The notes under the pieces were generated by a model. That model searched no databases. It worked only from the letters and a program-made list of their open reading frames with translations, and was not told where the DNA came from. The position numbers and the translations under genes are program-made. A DNA stretch of 64,000 nt from Leifsonia sp. EB41. Its GTDB lineage: Bacteria > Actinomycetota > Actinomycetes > Actinomycetales > Microbacteriaceae. Location: positions 992,001 to 1,056,000 of the forward strand of contig NZ_JBGCCJ010000001.1 in the NCBI RefSeq assembly GCF_041262565.1. Direction: 5' to 3'. Positions 16,467 through 25,996 of the stretch are shown here, one piece after another; within the stretch, counting starts at the first letter, position 1; every line of letters starts with the position of its first letter.

Positions 16467-18251
16467 TCAGCCCTCGAGACGCTCGCTCAGTTCCAGCCAG
16501 CGGGTCTCCTGGTCGGCGATCTCGCCCTCCAGGGTGCGCAGCTCCTCGGTGAGGCGGCCGAGGCCGACGTAGTCGCTCTGGTCGTGGCGGGCGATCGACT
16601 CGTGGTGGTCGGCGACCTGGCCGGCCAGCTTGGTGAGACGGCGGTCGATGGAGGCGAGCTCCTTCTCGGCGGTGCGCAGGGCGGCGCCGGACAGCGCGGG
16701 GGCCGACGCGGGCGCGGGCACAGCGGAGACCGCAGCAGGCGCCGCCGCGCGGTCGCGCCGCAGTCGCAGGTACTCGTCCACCCCGCCCGGCAGGTGCCGG
16801 AAGGCCCCGTCCAGCACCGCGTACTGCTGGTCGGTCACCCGCTCGACCAGGTACCGGTCGTGCGACACCACCAGCAGCGTGCCCGGCCAGCCATCGAGGA
16901 GGTCCTCCATCGCGGCGAGCATGTCGGTGTCGAGGTCGTTGGTCGGCTCGTCCAGGATGAGGACGTTCGGCTCGTCCAGGAGGATCAGCAGGAGCTGGAG
17001 GCGGCGCTTCTGGCCGCCGGAGAGGTCCTTGACCGGCGTGGAGAGCTGCGCGTTCGTGAAGCCGAGGCGCTCCAGCATCTGGCCGGGCGAAACCTCCTTG
17101 CCGCCGGCGAGGTAGGTGGTGCGCTTGTCGGCGACGACGGCGCTCACCCGGAGGTCGCTGACGGCCTCCAGCTCGTCGAGCTGCTGCGTGAGCGTCGCGA
17201 TCTTGACGGTCTTGCCGCGCTTGACCCGGCCGGCGGTCGGCTCGACGGTGCCGGCGACGAGGCCGAGCAGCGTGGACTTGCCCGCGCCGTTGATCCCGAG
17301 GATGCCGGTACGCTCGCCGGGCGCGATCCGCCACTCCACGTCGCGCAGCACGGTCTTCGGCGGGAACTCGACCGTGACATCGATCAGGTCCACCACGTCC
17401 TTGCCGAGGCGGGCGGTGGCCAGCTTCGTGAGCTCGACGACGTCGCGCGGGGCCGGCTCGTCCGAGATGAGCGCGGCGGCGGCGTCCATCCGGAACTTCG
17501 GCTTGGTGGAGCGCGCGGGAGCCCCGCGGCGCAGCCACGCCAGCTCCTTGCGCATCAGGTTCTGCCGCTTGGACTCGGCGACCGACGCCATCCGGTCGCG
17601 CTCGACGCGCTGCAGGATGTAGGCCGCATAGCCTCCCTCGAACGGCTCGACGATGCCGTCGTGGACCTCCCAGGTCGCCGTCGACACCTCGTCCAGGAAC
17701 CAGCGGTCGTGCGTCACCACCACGAGCGCGCCGGAGGCGGCCGGCCAGCGCCGCTTCAGGTGGGCGGCGAGCCACGCGACGCCCTCGATGTCGAGGTGGT
17801 TGGTCGGCTCGTCCAGGAAGAGGATGTCGTGGTCGTGCACGAGGAGGGCGGCGAGCGCCACCCGGCGGCGCTGGCCTCCGGAGAGCTCGCCGATCGTGGC
17901 CTCCCACGGCACGTCGGAGACGAGCCCGGCCAGCACGTCGCGAACCCGAGGGTCGCCGGCCCACGTGTGCTCGTCGCGGTCGCCGACGATGGCCCGGCCG
18001 ACCGTGAGCGCGTCCGGCAGCGCGTCGCGCTGGTCGAGCATCCCGACCGTCACGTCGCGGCGGCGGGTGACCCGGCCGGAGTCGGGCTCGACGCTCCCGG
18101 CCAGCAGCGAGAGGAGGGTGGACTTGCCGTCGCCGTTGCGTCCGACGACGCCGATCCTGTCGCCCTCGGAGACGCCCAGCGTCAGCGAGTCGAAGACGAC
18201 CCGTGTCGGGTATTCGAGATGCAGCGACTCGGCGCCGAGGAGATGAGCCAT
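16467..18251 (-). CDS. ABC-F family ATPase (Uup-like)
   Basis: 594 residues with two ATP-binding cassettes and no membrane segment. First Walker A GRNGDGKST (about residue 38), signature LSGGQ, Walker B 'ILFLDEPTNHLD'; second Walker A GINGAGKST (about 325), 'LSGGQKRRLQ', 'VLILDEPTNDLD'. The linker between domains carries the Arg-rich P-site contacting helix. A 70-residue C-terminal coiled coil follows (LRTAEKELASIDRRLTK, HHESIARHDQSD), as in Uup. ABC-F proteins bind ribosomes (or, for Uup, branched DNA/ribosome intermediates). GGAGG lies about 5 nt before ATG 18249-18251. Divergent from the LAL regulator. Confidence 0.93.
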   Translation of the reverse strand: MAHLLGAESLHLEYPTRVVFDSLTLGVSEGDRIGVVGRNGDGKSTLLSLLAGSVEPDSGRVTRRRDVTVGMLDQRDALPDALTVGRAIVGDRDEHTWAGDPRVRDVLAGLVSDVPWEATIGELSGGQRRRVALAALLVHDHDILFLDEPTNHLDIEGVAWLAAHLKRRWPAASGALVVVTHDRWFLDEVSTATWEVHDGIVEPFEGGYAAYILQRVERDRMASVAESKRQNLMRKELAWLRRGAPARSTKPKFRMDAAAALISDEPAPRDVVELTKLATARLGKDVVDLIDVTVEFPPKTVLRDVEWRIAPGERTGILGINGAGKSTLLGLVAGTVEPTAGRVKRGKTVKIATLTQQLDELEAVSDLRVSAVVADKRTTYLAGGKEVSPGQMLERLGFTNAQLSTPVKDLSGGQKRRLQLLLILLDEPNVLILDEPTNDLDTDMLAAMEDLLDGWPGTLLVVSHDRYLVERVTDQQYAVLDGAFRHLPGGVDEYLRLRRDRAAAPAAVSAVPAPASAPALSGAALRTAEKELASIDRRLTKLAGQVADHHESIARHDQSDYVGLGRLTEELRTLEGEIADQETRWLELSERLEG

Positions 18252-18404
18252 GAGGTCCTCCAGCCTACCGTCGCGGCCCGGGGCCGCCCTGCGCGAGGAC
18301 GTCGGCTCCCCCTCCTTGGGGGAAACCGACCGGACACCCCGCTGTGGGATGATCGAAGGACCGGACCGCGCGTTCCCGACCCGCGCGGTCGATGGGGGCT
18401 GACC

Positions 18405-21278
18405 GTGACCGACGAGCTGGCGATCCTACGCCCACTCTTCGGACGCGACCGGGCCAGGGAGACCATCCTCCTCGTCGCCCACCGCGCGATCGACCGCGGC
18501 GGCGCCGTGCTCGTCACCGGCGAGGCGGGGCTGGGCAAGACGTCCCTGCTCGCCGACATCGCCGAGCGGCTGGACGGCTGGACCGTGCTGCGGGTGAGCG
18601 CCGACTCGTTCGAGTCCGACCTCGCGTACGCGACGGTCGAGACGCTCGTGCGCGGGCTGACTGCCCTGCGCACCGCGAACGACGCCACCATCCGCCCTCC
18701 CGCACCGGAGGACGACGCCCTCACCGTCGGGAGGCTGCTCCTCGACGCGATCGACGGCCTGACCGGGCCGGTGTGCCTCATCGTGGACGACGCGCAGTGG
18801 GTGGACGAGCCGTCGGCGCGGGCGCTCCGCTTCGTCGTGCGGCGGCTGTCCGACCGCGGCTTCCTGTTCACGGCGGCCTCCCGCCCGCAGCCGAACAGCG
18901 TGACCGCCCTGTTCGACGACCTCGCGGCGACCTCCGTCAACCACGCCCGCATCGACCTCACCCCGCTCACCGTCTCCGACACGCAGGAGCTCGCCGAGCA
19001 CCTCCTGGGCCACGCCGTCTCGCGCCGCACCGCGACCCGCCTCACCGAGGCGACGCAGGGCTCCCCGCTGCTGCTCTCCGTACTCCTCGGGCAGCTCCGC
19101 GACACGTTCGAGCAGGCGCTGCACCCCGCGGGCTGGGACCTCCCCGACACCGCGATCATGCCGCTCGCGACGGCCATCTCCGCGGCGCTGGAGGGCGCCG
19201 ACCCGTCCGTGCGCACCGCGGCCGAGTTCGTCGCCGTTCTGCGCGACCCGCTGCCCGCGCCCGTCGTCGGCAGCATCGCCGCGCGGCTCGACGTCAGGCT
19301 CGACCTGCCCGGCGCTGTGACGCGCGGGCTCGTCCTCGGCCGCGCCCGCGACGGCGTGCTCTGGGTGGAGCCGGCGCACGCGCTGCTCGCCGACGCGCTC
19401 GCCGCCGAGCTGAGCGTGGAGCGCCGGGTCGCCATCCACCGGGTCGCCGCCGAGGTGCTGGACGGCCACCGCGCGCTCCGGCACCGGGTGGAGGCCGCCG
19501 ACACCGCCGACCCGCTGCTGGTCGACGAGCTGCTCACCGCCGCGCTGGCCGCCGCCGACCAGGGCCACGCCGAGCAGGCGATGAGCTATGCGCGCTCGGC
19601 GACCCACCTGGCCACCGACGGCGAGCTGGAGCGGGCGCTGATCGAGCTGGGACTGATCGCGATGCGGTTCCGCCTGCACGAGCAGATCCTGGACCTGCGC
19701 CCTGCGATCGAGGCCCTGGCGCCGTCGCCCGCGCGCGACGCGGTGCTGCTAGAGCTGCGCACCCTCTCCCGCGACGTGCCCGGCGCGCTGGAGCTGGCGT
19801 TGAAGCTGGAGGCCGCGCCCGCGACCACGCCGGACGAGCGCGCGATCCGCACCCACGTCGCCGAGGCGATCCCGAAGGTGCTCATGGCGATGGGCGACTT
19901 CGCCGGCGTCCTCGACCACCTGGAGACCGCACGCGCGCACATCGCGGAGTGCCCGCGGCCCGAGGAGGTCGCCGACCCGGCGCTGCGCTGGCTCGCGGAG
20001 CCCGACGAGCACCTGGTTCGCCTGCTCGGCTGGGCGCTCAACTCGGCAGCGCACGCGCGCCGCCCCGACCTGTTCGCACCGCTCACGGCCGAGCTGGACG
20101 AGGTGCTGGCGCAGCACGAGTCGCCCGCCGCCGTCGACGCGCTCGTCGCGCGGTCCCGGGTGTTCATCCTCGGCGGCGACGTCGAGCACGCCCGCGCCGA
20201 CCTGGCCAGGGCGAACGAGCTCCTCCGCCGCTTCCCGTCGAGCTGGACCGCCGGTTTCGCCCGCACGATCTACGCGCACATCCTCTTCCTCGTCGGCGAG
20301 TGGGAGGAGTCGGTCACGCTGGCCGACACGGCAGTGGCGCTCGCACTGGACGAGACCGACCTGTCGGGCTGGCCGATCGCCCTGTGGACCTCCGCCCTGG
20401 TCCGCGCCGGACGCGGCGAGGCCGACCCGGTGGGCGAGCGACTGCGCTCGGCCGCGCGGGCCGATCCGCGCTTCATCGGCTCCTACGACGGCGACCTCCC
20501 GTTCCTCGCCAGAGCCGAGCTGTCCCGCGCGCTCGGCCGTCCGGAGGAGCAGCTTCGGGCGACGGCCGACGCCGAGGCCGCGGCGACGCGCGCCTCCACC
20601 CTCGGCTGGCTCACGTACCGGGTCGACGCGCTCGCGACCCTCGGCCGTGCGGCCGAGGCGCGTGCCGCCTACGAGCGCTGCGTCGCGCCGGGGCTGTGGC
20701 GGCCCTACTACGGCTCGCTGCGCTGGCTCGAAGGCCGGGTGCTGGAGGCCGAGGGCCGGACCGCCGAGGCGGTGACCGCGTACCGGGAGGCCGCGCAGGA
20801 GTGCCGCTTCGCGTTCCCCGAGGCGGTCGCGGCGCTTGACGCCGGCCGGCTGCTCGCGGCGGACCCCGACGCCGGGGACGACACCGACGACCGCGACGAC
20901 GCCGAGACCCTCCTCGAGGCCGCCGCCACGACCTTTCGGGCACTCGGAGCCAGCAGCTACCTCGCCCGCACCGCGCAGCACCTCGACTCGGTGCGCTCGG
21001 CCCGGAGTCACCCGGCCGACGGCGAGCGCGGCTCCGACGACGGCATCGCGGACCCGCTCGCCACGCTCACGACGCGCGAGCGGCAGGTCGCCCACGCGCT
21101 GGCCGCCGGCATGACCAACAAGGAGATCGCGGAGCGGCTGTACGTCTCCGTCACGACCGTCAACTTCCACGTGCGCAACATCCTCGCGAAGCTCGGGATG
21201 CGCTCCCGCCGCGAGCTGCGCTCGCTCGCACTCCCCCGCCGCCGGCCCGTCAGGAGCGATCGACCCGTCAAGAGTTGA
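18405..21278 (+). CDS. LuxR-type regulator of the LAL (large ATP-binding) class
   Basis: 957 residues from GTG 18405. N-terminal STAND ATPase: Walker A 'VTGEAGLGKTSLL' (about residue 42), Walker B 'VCLIVDDAQWVDE' (about 127). The middle is a long helical TPR-like region. The C-terminus has a LuxR/GerE helix-turn-helix: 'LTTRERQVAHALAAGMTNKE', 'VSVTTVNFHVRNILAKLGMR'. Acts as a DNA-binding activator gated by ATP and an unknown ligand. The frame stays open for 1.8 kb upstream of the chosen start, but that part is antisense to the ABC-F gene. An intrinsic terminator overlaps its stop codon. Confidence 0.92.
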   Translation: MTDELAILRPLFGRDRARETILLVAHRAIDRGGAVLVTGEAGLGKTSLLADIAERLDGWTVLRVSADSFESDLAYATVETLVRGLTALRTANDATIRPPAPEDDALTVGRLLLDAIDGLTGPVCLIVDDAQWVDEPSARALRFVVRRLSDRGFLFTAASRPQPNSVTALFDDLAATSVNHARIDLTPLTVSDTQELAEHLLGHAVSRRTATRLTEATQGSPLLLSVLLGQLRDTFEQALHPAGWDLPDTAIMPLATAISAALEGADPSVRTAAEFVAVLRDPLPAPVVGSIAARLDVRLDLPGAVTRGLVLGRARDGVLWVEPAHALLADALAAELSVERRVAIHRVAAEVLDGHRALRHRVEAADTADPLLVDELLTAALAAADQGHAEQAMSYARSATHLATDGELERALIELGLIAMRFRLHEQILDLRPAIEALAPSPARDAVLLELRTLSRDVPGALELALKLEAAPATTPDERAIRTHVAEAIPKVLMAMGDFAGVLDHLETARAHIAECPRPEEVADPALRWLAEPDEHLVRLLGWALNSAAHARRPDLFAPLTAELDEVLAQHESPAAVDALVARSRVFILGGDVEHARADLARANELLRRFPSSWTAGFARTIYAHILFLVGEWEESVTLADTAVALALDETDLSGWPIALWTSALVRAGRGEADPVGERLRSAARADPRFIGSYDGDLPFLARAELSRALGRPEEQLRATADAEAAATRASTLGWLTYRVDALATLGRAAEARAAYERCVAPGLWRPYYGSLRWLEGRVLEAEGRTAEAVTAYREAAQECRFAFPEAVAALDAGRLLAADPDAGDDTDDRDDAETLLEAAATTFRALGASSYLARTAQHLDSVRSARSHPADGERGSDDGIADPLATLTTRERQVAHALAAGMTNKEIAERLYVSVTTVNFHVRNILAKLGMRSRRELRSLALPRRRPVRSDRPVKS

Positions 21279-21285
21279 CGGTTTT
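21265..21285 (+). terminator. Rho-independent terminator overlapping the LAL stop codon
   Basis: CCGTCAA-GAG-TTGACGG followed by TTTT (21282-21285). The hairpin contains the stop codon TGA (21276-21278), so transcription would end essentially at the end of the reading frame. Confidence 0.6.
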
Positions 21286-21583
21286 GCGGTCCCCCACTAT
21301 GAGGACACGCACCTGCTCGCTAACGTTGATCTCACCCGGGATGCCCGACCCGCTCCCGCACGGATACGACTCAGTTCAACGAATCGTCTCAACCCGACGT
21401 GCGCTGCGGATCGGGCGTCCCTGGGCTCCGGCGCCGACCCGAACGCGCGCCTGCGCGCCTCACCAGCGCCGAGTACACCTGGAGCGCCGGGATGTGGCCC
21501 GACATGGCCCGGCTCCCCGGGGTGCTCGGCGGGTCGGGTGCTCGGCGGGTCGGGTGCTCGGCGGGCTGGCCGCCTGCGGCCCC
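21286..21583. other. Gap of about 300 bp; contains a 16-bp tandem repeat
   Basis: No convincing gene on either strand. From 21520 to 21565 a 16-bp unit (GGGTGCTCGGCGGGTC) is repeated almost three times. Otherwise featureless; it separates the LAL terminator from the 3' end of ispE. Confidence 0.5.
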
Positions 21584-22528
21584 TCAGTCCCCGACGACCC
21601 GCGCCCCGTGCACGGGACCGGTCGCCCGCACCGCGCGGATCCGGGAGGCGCTGAGCGCGATCTGCAGGTCGAGCGCGTTGTCGAGGTCCGCCGTCAGGAA
21701 CGCCACGGTCGGACCGGAGCCGGACACGATTCCCGCGAGCGCGCCGTTCAGCTCGCCGAGCTCCAGCACCTCGGCGATGCTCGGGGCCAGGTGGATGGCC
21801 GGCGCCTGGAGGTCGTTCGTGAGCGCTTCGGCCAGCATCGCCGGGTCGCCTGCGCGCAACGCCTGCAGGATCTCCGCATCCACGCTCGGGCTGCGCTCGG
21901 CCGGCGCGATCTCGCCGACGTGCCGCTGCCGGTGGCGGTCGAGCTCGCTGTAGACAGCGGGCGTGCTGAGCTCGCCCTCCGGCAGCGCGAGCACCCACTG
22001 GAACTGCCCGGTCGCCAGCGCCGGGCTCAGCCGATCGCCGCGGCCGGTGCCGATCGCCGTGCCGCCGATCAGTGCGAAGGGGACATCGGCGCCAAGCCGC
22101 GCGGCCAGGGCGAGCAGCTCCTCGCGGCCGAGCTCGGTGCCCCACAGCGCGTCGCAGGCGACCAGGGTCGCCGCGGCGTCGGCCGAGCCTCCGCCCATGC
22201 CGCCCGCTATAGGGACGTGCTTGTCGATCTCCAGCCGGACGCCGCCGGTGTGGCCGGTCTTCTTGGCCAGCAGCTTGGCGGCCTTGATGGCCAGGTTCGT
22301 GCCGTCGGTCGCCAGGCCGCTCGTGTCGACGCTGCCCGCGAAGCTGACCGAGAAGTCGTCGGCCCGGTACGCGCGGACGTCCTCATAGAGCGAGACGGCC
22401 TGGTAGGCGGTCGCGACGTCGTGGTAGCCGTCGTCGCGGACGGCGCCGACGCGCATGAACACGTTGATCTTTCCCGGCGCACGCACATGCACGGAATCGA
22501 CGTCCCACCCCGAACCCGCCTCGACCAT
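21584..22528 (-). CDS. ispE: 4-diphosphocytidyl-2-C-methyl-D-erythritol kinase
   Basis: 314 residues. GHMP kinase of the MEP pathway for isoprenoid precursors: ATP-dependent phosphorylation of CDP-methylerythritol at the 2-OH. Motif 1 '[14 protein letters not shown]' (residues about 15-28), ATP loop '[14 protein letters not shown]' (about 108-121), motif 3 '[13 protein letters not shown]' near residue 275. Start ATG 22526-22528 has TAGGTT (22535-22540) 6 nt upstream and no ribosome site, so it likely has its own leaderless promoter even though it lies only 45 bp after rsmA on the same strand. Confidence 0.94.
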   Translation of the reverse strand: MVEAGSGWDVDSVHVRAPGKINVFMRVGAVRDDGYHDVATAYQAVSLYEDVRAYRADDFSVSFAGSVDTSGLATDGTNLAIKAAKLLAKKTGHTGGVRLEIDKHVPIAGGMGGGSADAAATLVACDALWGTELGREELLALAARLGADVPFALIGGTAIGTGRGDRLSPALATGQFQWVLALPEGELSTPAVYSELDRHRQRHVGEIAPAERSPSVDAEILQALRAGDPAMLAEALTNDLQAPAIHLAPSIAEVLELGELNGALAGIVSGSGPTVAFLTADLDNALDLQIALSASRIRAVRATGPVHGARVVGD

Positions 22529-22573
22529 GCCTCAAACCTACACACCGCGGAGCCCCCGCGCGGACCACGCGGA

Positions 22574-23419
22574 TCAGCCGGTTTCGGCGAGTCTCACGAA
22601 GTCGTCGAGCTGGAGCTGCTCGCCCCGGAGCGAGGGGCTGATCCCCGCGGCCTCCAGGGCGGTCGCGGCACTGTTGGGGTCGCCGAAGACGACGGAGAGG
22701 GCTTGGCGGAGGGTCTTCCTGCGCTGCTGGAACGCGGCGTCCACGAGGGCGAACGTGCGGCGGCGGAGCCCCTCGTCGCCGCGCGGCTCCGCACGACGGT
22801 CGAAGGCGACGAGCACCGAGTCCACGTTGGGCACCGGCCAGAAGATCTGCCGGCTGACGTTGCCCGCCGTGCGCCAATCGCCGTACCAGGCGGCCTTCAC
22901 GCTGGGCGCGCCGTAGACCTTCGAGCCGGGGCCGGCGGCGATGCGGTGGCCGACCTCCGCTTGCACCATCACCACGCCGGAGCGGAGGGTCGGGAAGGTC
23001 TCCAGGAAGTGCAGCAGCACGGGCACCGAGACGTTGTACGGGAGGTTGGCGACCAGCCGCGTCGGCCGCTCCGGCAGCTCCGTCACCGTGAGCGCGTCCT
23101 GGTGCACGACGGTCAGCCGCCCGGCCGCGGAGGGCGCGAGCTGCTCGACCGTGAGGGGGAGCTGCCCGGCGAGCCGGCGGTCGATCTCCACGGCGACGAC
23201 GCGCGCGCCGGTCTCCAGGAGGCCGAGCGTGAGGGAGCCGAGACCGGGCCCAACCTCCACCACGACATCACCCGCCTCCACCTCCGCCACCCGGACGATC
23301 CGGCGGACGGTGTTGCCGTCGATCACGAAGTTCTGGCCGAGCTTCTTGGTCGGGGTGACGTCGAGCAGCTCCGCGAGGTCGCGGATCTCGGCCGGCCCGA
23401 GCAGGCGCAGCTCGCTCAC
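22574..23419 (-). CDS. rsmA: 16S rRNA (adenine1518/1519-N6)-dimethyltransferase
   Basis: 281 residues (KsgA). Dimethylates A1518 and A1519 at the 3' end of 16S rRNA in late 30S assembly. Visible: '[11 protein letters not shown]' N-terminal signature, SAM motif I '[12 protein letters not shown]' (about residues 53-64), motif IV '[11 protein letters not shown]', and C-terminal '[19 protein letters not shown]'. Start GTG 23417-23419 overlaps the stop of the upstream TatD-type gene by 4 nt. Part of the metG-tatD-rsmA cluster common in actinobacteria. Confidence 0.95.
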   Translation of the reverse strand: MSELRLLGPAEIRDLAELLDVTPTKKLGQNFVIDGNTVRRIVRVAEVEAGDVVVEVGPGLGSLTLGLLETGARVVAVEIDRRLAGQLPLTVEQLAPSAAGRLTVVHQDALTVTELPERPTRLVANLPYNVSVPVLLHFLETFPTLRSGVVMVQAEVGHRIAAGPGSKVYGAPSVKAAWYGDWRTAGNVSRQIFWPVPNVDSVLVAFDRRAEPRGDEGLRRRTFALVDAAFQQRRKTLRQALSVVFGDPNSAATALEAAGISPSLRGEQLQLDDFVRLAETG

Positions 23420-24345
23420 GCGATCGTCCCGATCGGGCCCGACGGAGGCTGGCCGACCGGCTCACTGTCCCAGCGGCCGTACACGAGCTCCGTGTTGGAG
23501 TTGATCTGCGCCGCGAGCGTGGAGGCGTCGGTCTCCAGATACTCCGCCATCGCGCGCAGCGTGTGGGGGATGAGGTACGGCGCGTTCGGACGGCCGCGAT
23601 ACGGCATCGGGGTGAGGAACGGCGCGTCGGTCTCGACCATGACCAGGTGACGGGGCGCGGCCTGGAGCGCAGCCCGCAGGCCGGGAGCGTTCTTGAACGT
23701 GACGTTGCCGGCGAACGACAGGTACCAGCCGTTGTCCGCGCAGATCTCGGCCAGCTCCCGGTCGCCGGAGAAGCAGTGGAAGACGGTGCGCTCGGGAGCG
23801 CCGACCCGCTTCAGCGTCGCGATGACGGCGGCGTGCGCGTCCCGGTCGTGGATCTGAAGGGCGATGCCGTTCTGCTTCGCGATCTCGATGTGCGCCTCGA
23901 AGGACGCGAACTGCGCGTCGCGGCGCGGCCCTGCCTCCGTGCGGAAGAAGTCGAGCCCGGTCTCCCCGACAGCTCGCACGCGCGGCCGCCCGGCCAGTTC
24001 GGCGATGGCGGCGAGGGCGTCGTCCAGCTCGCCGCGCTCGGCGTAGTCGGGCGCGTCGTTGGGATGGAGGGCGACGGCGGCCAGCATCCGCGGCTCGATC
24101 GCCGCCATCTCCGCCGACCAGCGGGAGGTCTCCACATCGTTGCCGACCTGGACGACCCCGCGCACACCGACGCTCGACGCGCGGTCGAGCTGCTCGCGGT
24201 AGTCGAGCGGGTCGTCGCCGTCCGCGATCTCCAGGTGCGTGTGGTTGTCGTACACGGGCACGACGAGCGCCTCCGGCAGCGGCGGGTACGCGAGGTCGCG
24301 ACCGTCGGTGACGTGTCGCTGCCGGATGAACGCGGGGTCGGTCAT
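23416..24345 (-). CDS. TatD family metal-dependent hydrolase (DNase)
   Basis: 309 residues. TIM-barrel amidohydrolase fold with the TatD metal ligands: 'YDNHTHLE' (H-x-H, near residue 32), Glu in '[10 protein letters not shown]', His in 'LQIHDRDAH' and 'VFHCFSG', Asp in 'VETDAPFL'. Such enzymes have 3'-5' exonuclease or tRNA-related nuclease activity. ATG 24343-24345 overlaps the metG stop as ATGA, and its own stop overlaps rsmA: tightly coupled operon. An upstream open extension runs through metG in another frame and is not coding. Confidence 0.93.
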   Translation of the reverse strand: MTDPAFIRQRHVTDGRDLAYPPLPEALVVPVYDNHTHLEIADGDDPLDYREQLDRASSVGVRGVVQVGNDVETSRWSAEMAAIEPRMLAAVALHPNDAPDYAERGELDDALAAIAELAGRPRVRAVGETGLDFFRTEAGPRRDAQFASFEAHIEIAKQNGIALQIHDRDAHAAVIATLKRVGAPERTVFHCFSGDRELAEICADNGWYLSFAGNVTFKNAPGLRAALQAAPRHLVMVETDAPFLTPMPYRGRPNAPYLIPHTLRAMAEYLETDASTLAAQINSNTELVYGRWDSEPVGQPPSGPIGTIA

Positions 24346-25931
24346 GCCCCCTGCACCACGTCCGCCTCGATGCGCGGGAACAGCGCCTCGAGCCCGTTGA
24401 CCTCGGTTCCGGCCGGGAGCTGTCCCCAGTCGCCTGCCCTCCGCAGCGGCTGCGCGTCCAGCGGGCCGAGCTCCGCGGTGACGCCGAGCGCCGTCCACAG
24501 TTTCGCCGTCGCCTTCGGGATGACCGGCGAGAGCAGCACCGCGAGCGCGCGCAGGCCCTCCGCCGCCGTGTAGAGCACCGTCTGCAGGCGCTCGCGCTTG
24601 GCGTCGTCCTTCGCGAGCGACCACGGCTCCTGGATCGTGATGTAGCCGTTCAGCTCGTCCACCACCGTCCACACCGCTGCGAGCGCGTCGTGGATCGCCA
24701 GCGTGCTCATCGCGGCGTCGGCGTCGGCCGTGGCCTTCGCGACGACCTGCTGAACATGGAGGTCGGCCTCCTCGTAGCTCCCCGCGGGCGGCACGACGCC
24801 CTGGAAGTAGCGGGTGACCATCGCGACGACGCGCGACGCCAGGTTGCCGAAGCCGTTCGCAAGCTCCGCCTGGTAGCGCGCGGCGAGGTCCTCCCAGCTG
24901 AACGAGCCGTCCTGGCCGAAGTTGATCGCGCGCAGGAAGTAGTATCGGAACGCGTCGGAGCCGAAGGTGTCGGTGATCTGCGTCGGCGCGATGCCGGTCA
25001 GCTTGGACTTCGACATCTTCTCGCCGCCGACCAGCAGCCAGCCGTGCCCGAAGACGCGGTGCGGCACCTCCAGGCCCGCGGCCATCAGCATGGCGGGCCA
25101 GATGACGGCGTGGAAGCGCAGGATGTCCTTGCCGACCAGGTGCGTCGCCGGCCAGCGGCGCTCGAAGGTCTCGTCGTCCTGGCCGTAGCCGACCGCGGTC
25201 ACGTAGTTGAGCAGCGCGTCGAACCACACGTAGACGACGTGCGACTCGTCCCACGGCACCTTGATGCCCCAGTCGAAGCTCGACCGCGAGATCGACAGGT
25301 CGCTGAGACCCTGGCGCACGAAGGACACGACCTCGTTGCGGGCCGACTCCGGCTGCACGAACTCCGGGCGCTCCTCATAGAGGGCGAGCAGACGGTCGGC
25401 GAAGTCGCTCATCCGGAAGAAGTAGTTCTTCTCCTGCAGCAGCTCCAGCGGCTTGGAGTGGATGGCGCAGACCTTCTGGCCCTCGTACTCCCCCGTGCCG
25501 TCGACGATCTCGCTCTGCGGCTTGAACTCCTCGCAGCCGACGCAGTAGAGCGCCTCGTACTCGCCGGCGTAGATGAAGCCGTCGTCGTACAGCTTCTGCA
25601 GGAACTTCTGCACGTTCTTCTCGTGCCGCTCGTCGGTGGTCCGGATGAAGTCGTCGTTCGCGATGTCGATGGTCTTCAGCAGCGGCAGCCACTCGTTCGT
25701 CACCAGCCGGTCCGCCCACTCCTTCGGGGTGGTGCCGTTGGCGGTCGCGGTGCGCAGGATCTTCTGCCCGTGCTCGTCGGTGCCGGTGAGCAGCCAGGTG
25801 TCGTCGCCGGCCTGACGGTGCCAGCGCGCGAGGACATCCGCGGCGACCTCCGTGTAGGCGTGCCCGATGTGCGGGACGTCGTTGACGTAGAAGATCGGCG
25901 TGGTGATGTAGAACGCGGAGCCGTCGGACAT
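24342..25931 (-). CDS. metG: Methionine-tRNA ligase
   Basis: 529 residues. Charges tRNA-Met and tRNA-fMet. Signature HIGH-type motif HIGHAYTE near residue 21, zinc-binding region beginning 'ALYCVGCEEF', KMSKS motif present as GEKMSKSKL (about 305), then the anticodon-binding helical domain. No C-terminal tRNA-binding extension, as usual for this short class. Start ATG 25929-25931, with TAGGAT (25939-25944) 7 nt upstream and no ribosome site: leaderless. First gene of the metG-tatD-rsmA unit. Confidence 0.96.
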   Translation of the reverse strand: MSDGSAFYITTPIFYVNDVPHIGHAYTEVAADVLARWHRQAGDDTWLLTGTDEHGQKILRTATANGTTPKEWADRLVTNEWLPLLKTIDIANDDFIRTTDERHEKNVQKFLQKLYDDGFIYAGEYEALYCVGCEEFKPQSEIVDGTGEYEGQKVCAIHSKPLELLQEKNYFFRMSDFADRLLALYEERPEFVQPESARNEVVSFVRQGLSDLSISRSSFDWGIKVPWDESHVVYVWFDALLNYVTAVGYGQDDETFERRWPATHLVGKDILRFHAVIWPAMLMAAGLEVPHRVFGHGWLLVGGEKMSKSKLTGIAPTQITDTFGSDAFRYYFLRAINFGQDGSFSWEDLAARYQAELANGFGNLASRVVAMVTRYFQGVVPPAGSYEEADLHVQQVVAKATADADAAMSTLAIHDALAAVWTVVDELNGYITIQEPWSLAKDDAKRERLQTVLYTAAEGLRALAVLLSPVIPKATAKLWTALGVTAELGPLDAQPLRRAGDWGQLPAGTEVNGLEALFPRIEADVVQGA

Positions 25932-25996
25932 GGTGACTATCCTACGGGCGAGCGGGGGCCTCCTCGCCGTTGTTACCGACCGGGTGCGCGAGGGGC

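Noticed and set aside
16584-18404. Open frame extending the LAL regulator far upstream to 16584
   Set aside because: It lies antisense to the full ABC-F gene and reads as Arg/Gly-rich shadow protein; the natural start is GTG 18405.
21297-22145. Minus-strand open frame beside ispE as a separate gene
   Set aside because: It overlaps most of ispE in another frame, is Arg/Pro-rich, and shows no recognisable domain.
22534-22573. Start of rsmA-ispE as a single coupled operon
   Set aside because: ispE has its own leaderless-type promoter hexamer at 22535-22540; cotranscription remains possible but is not required.
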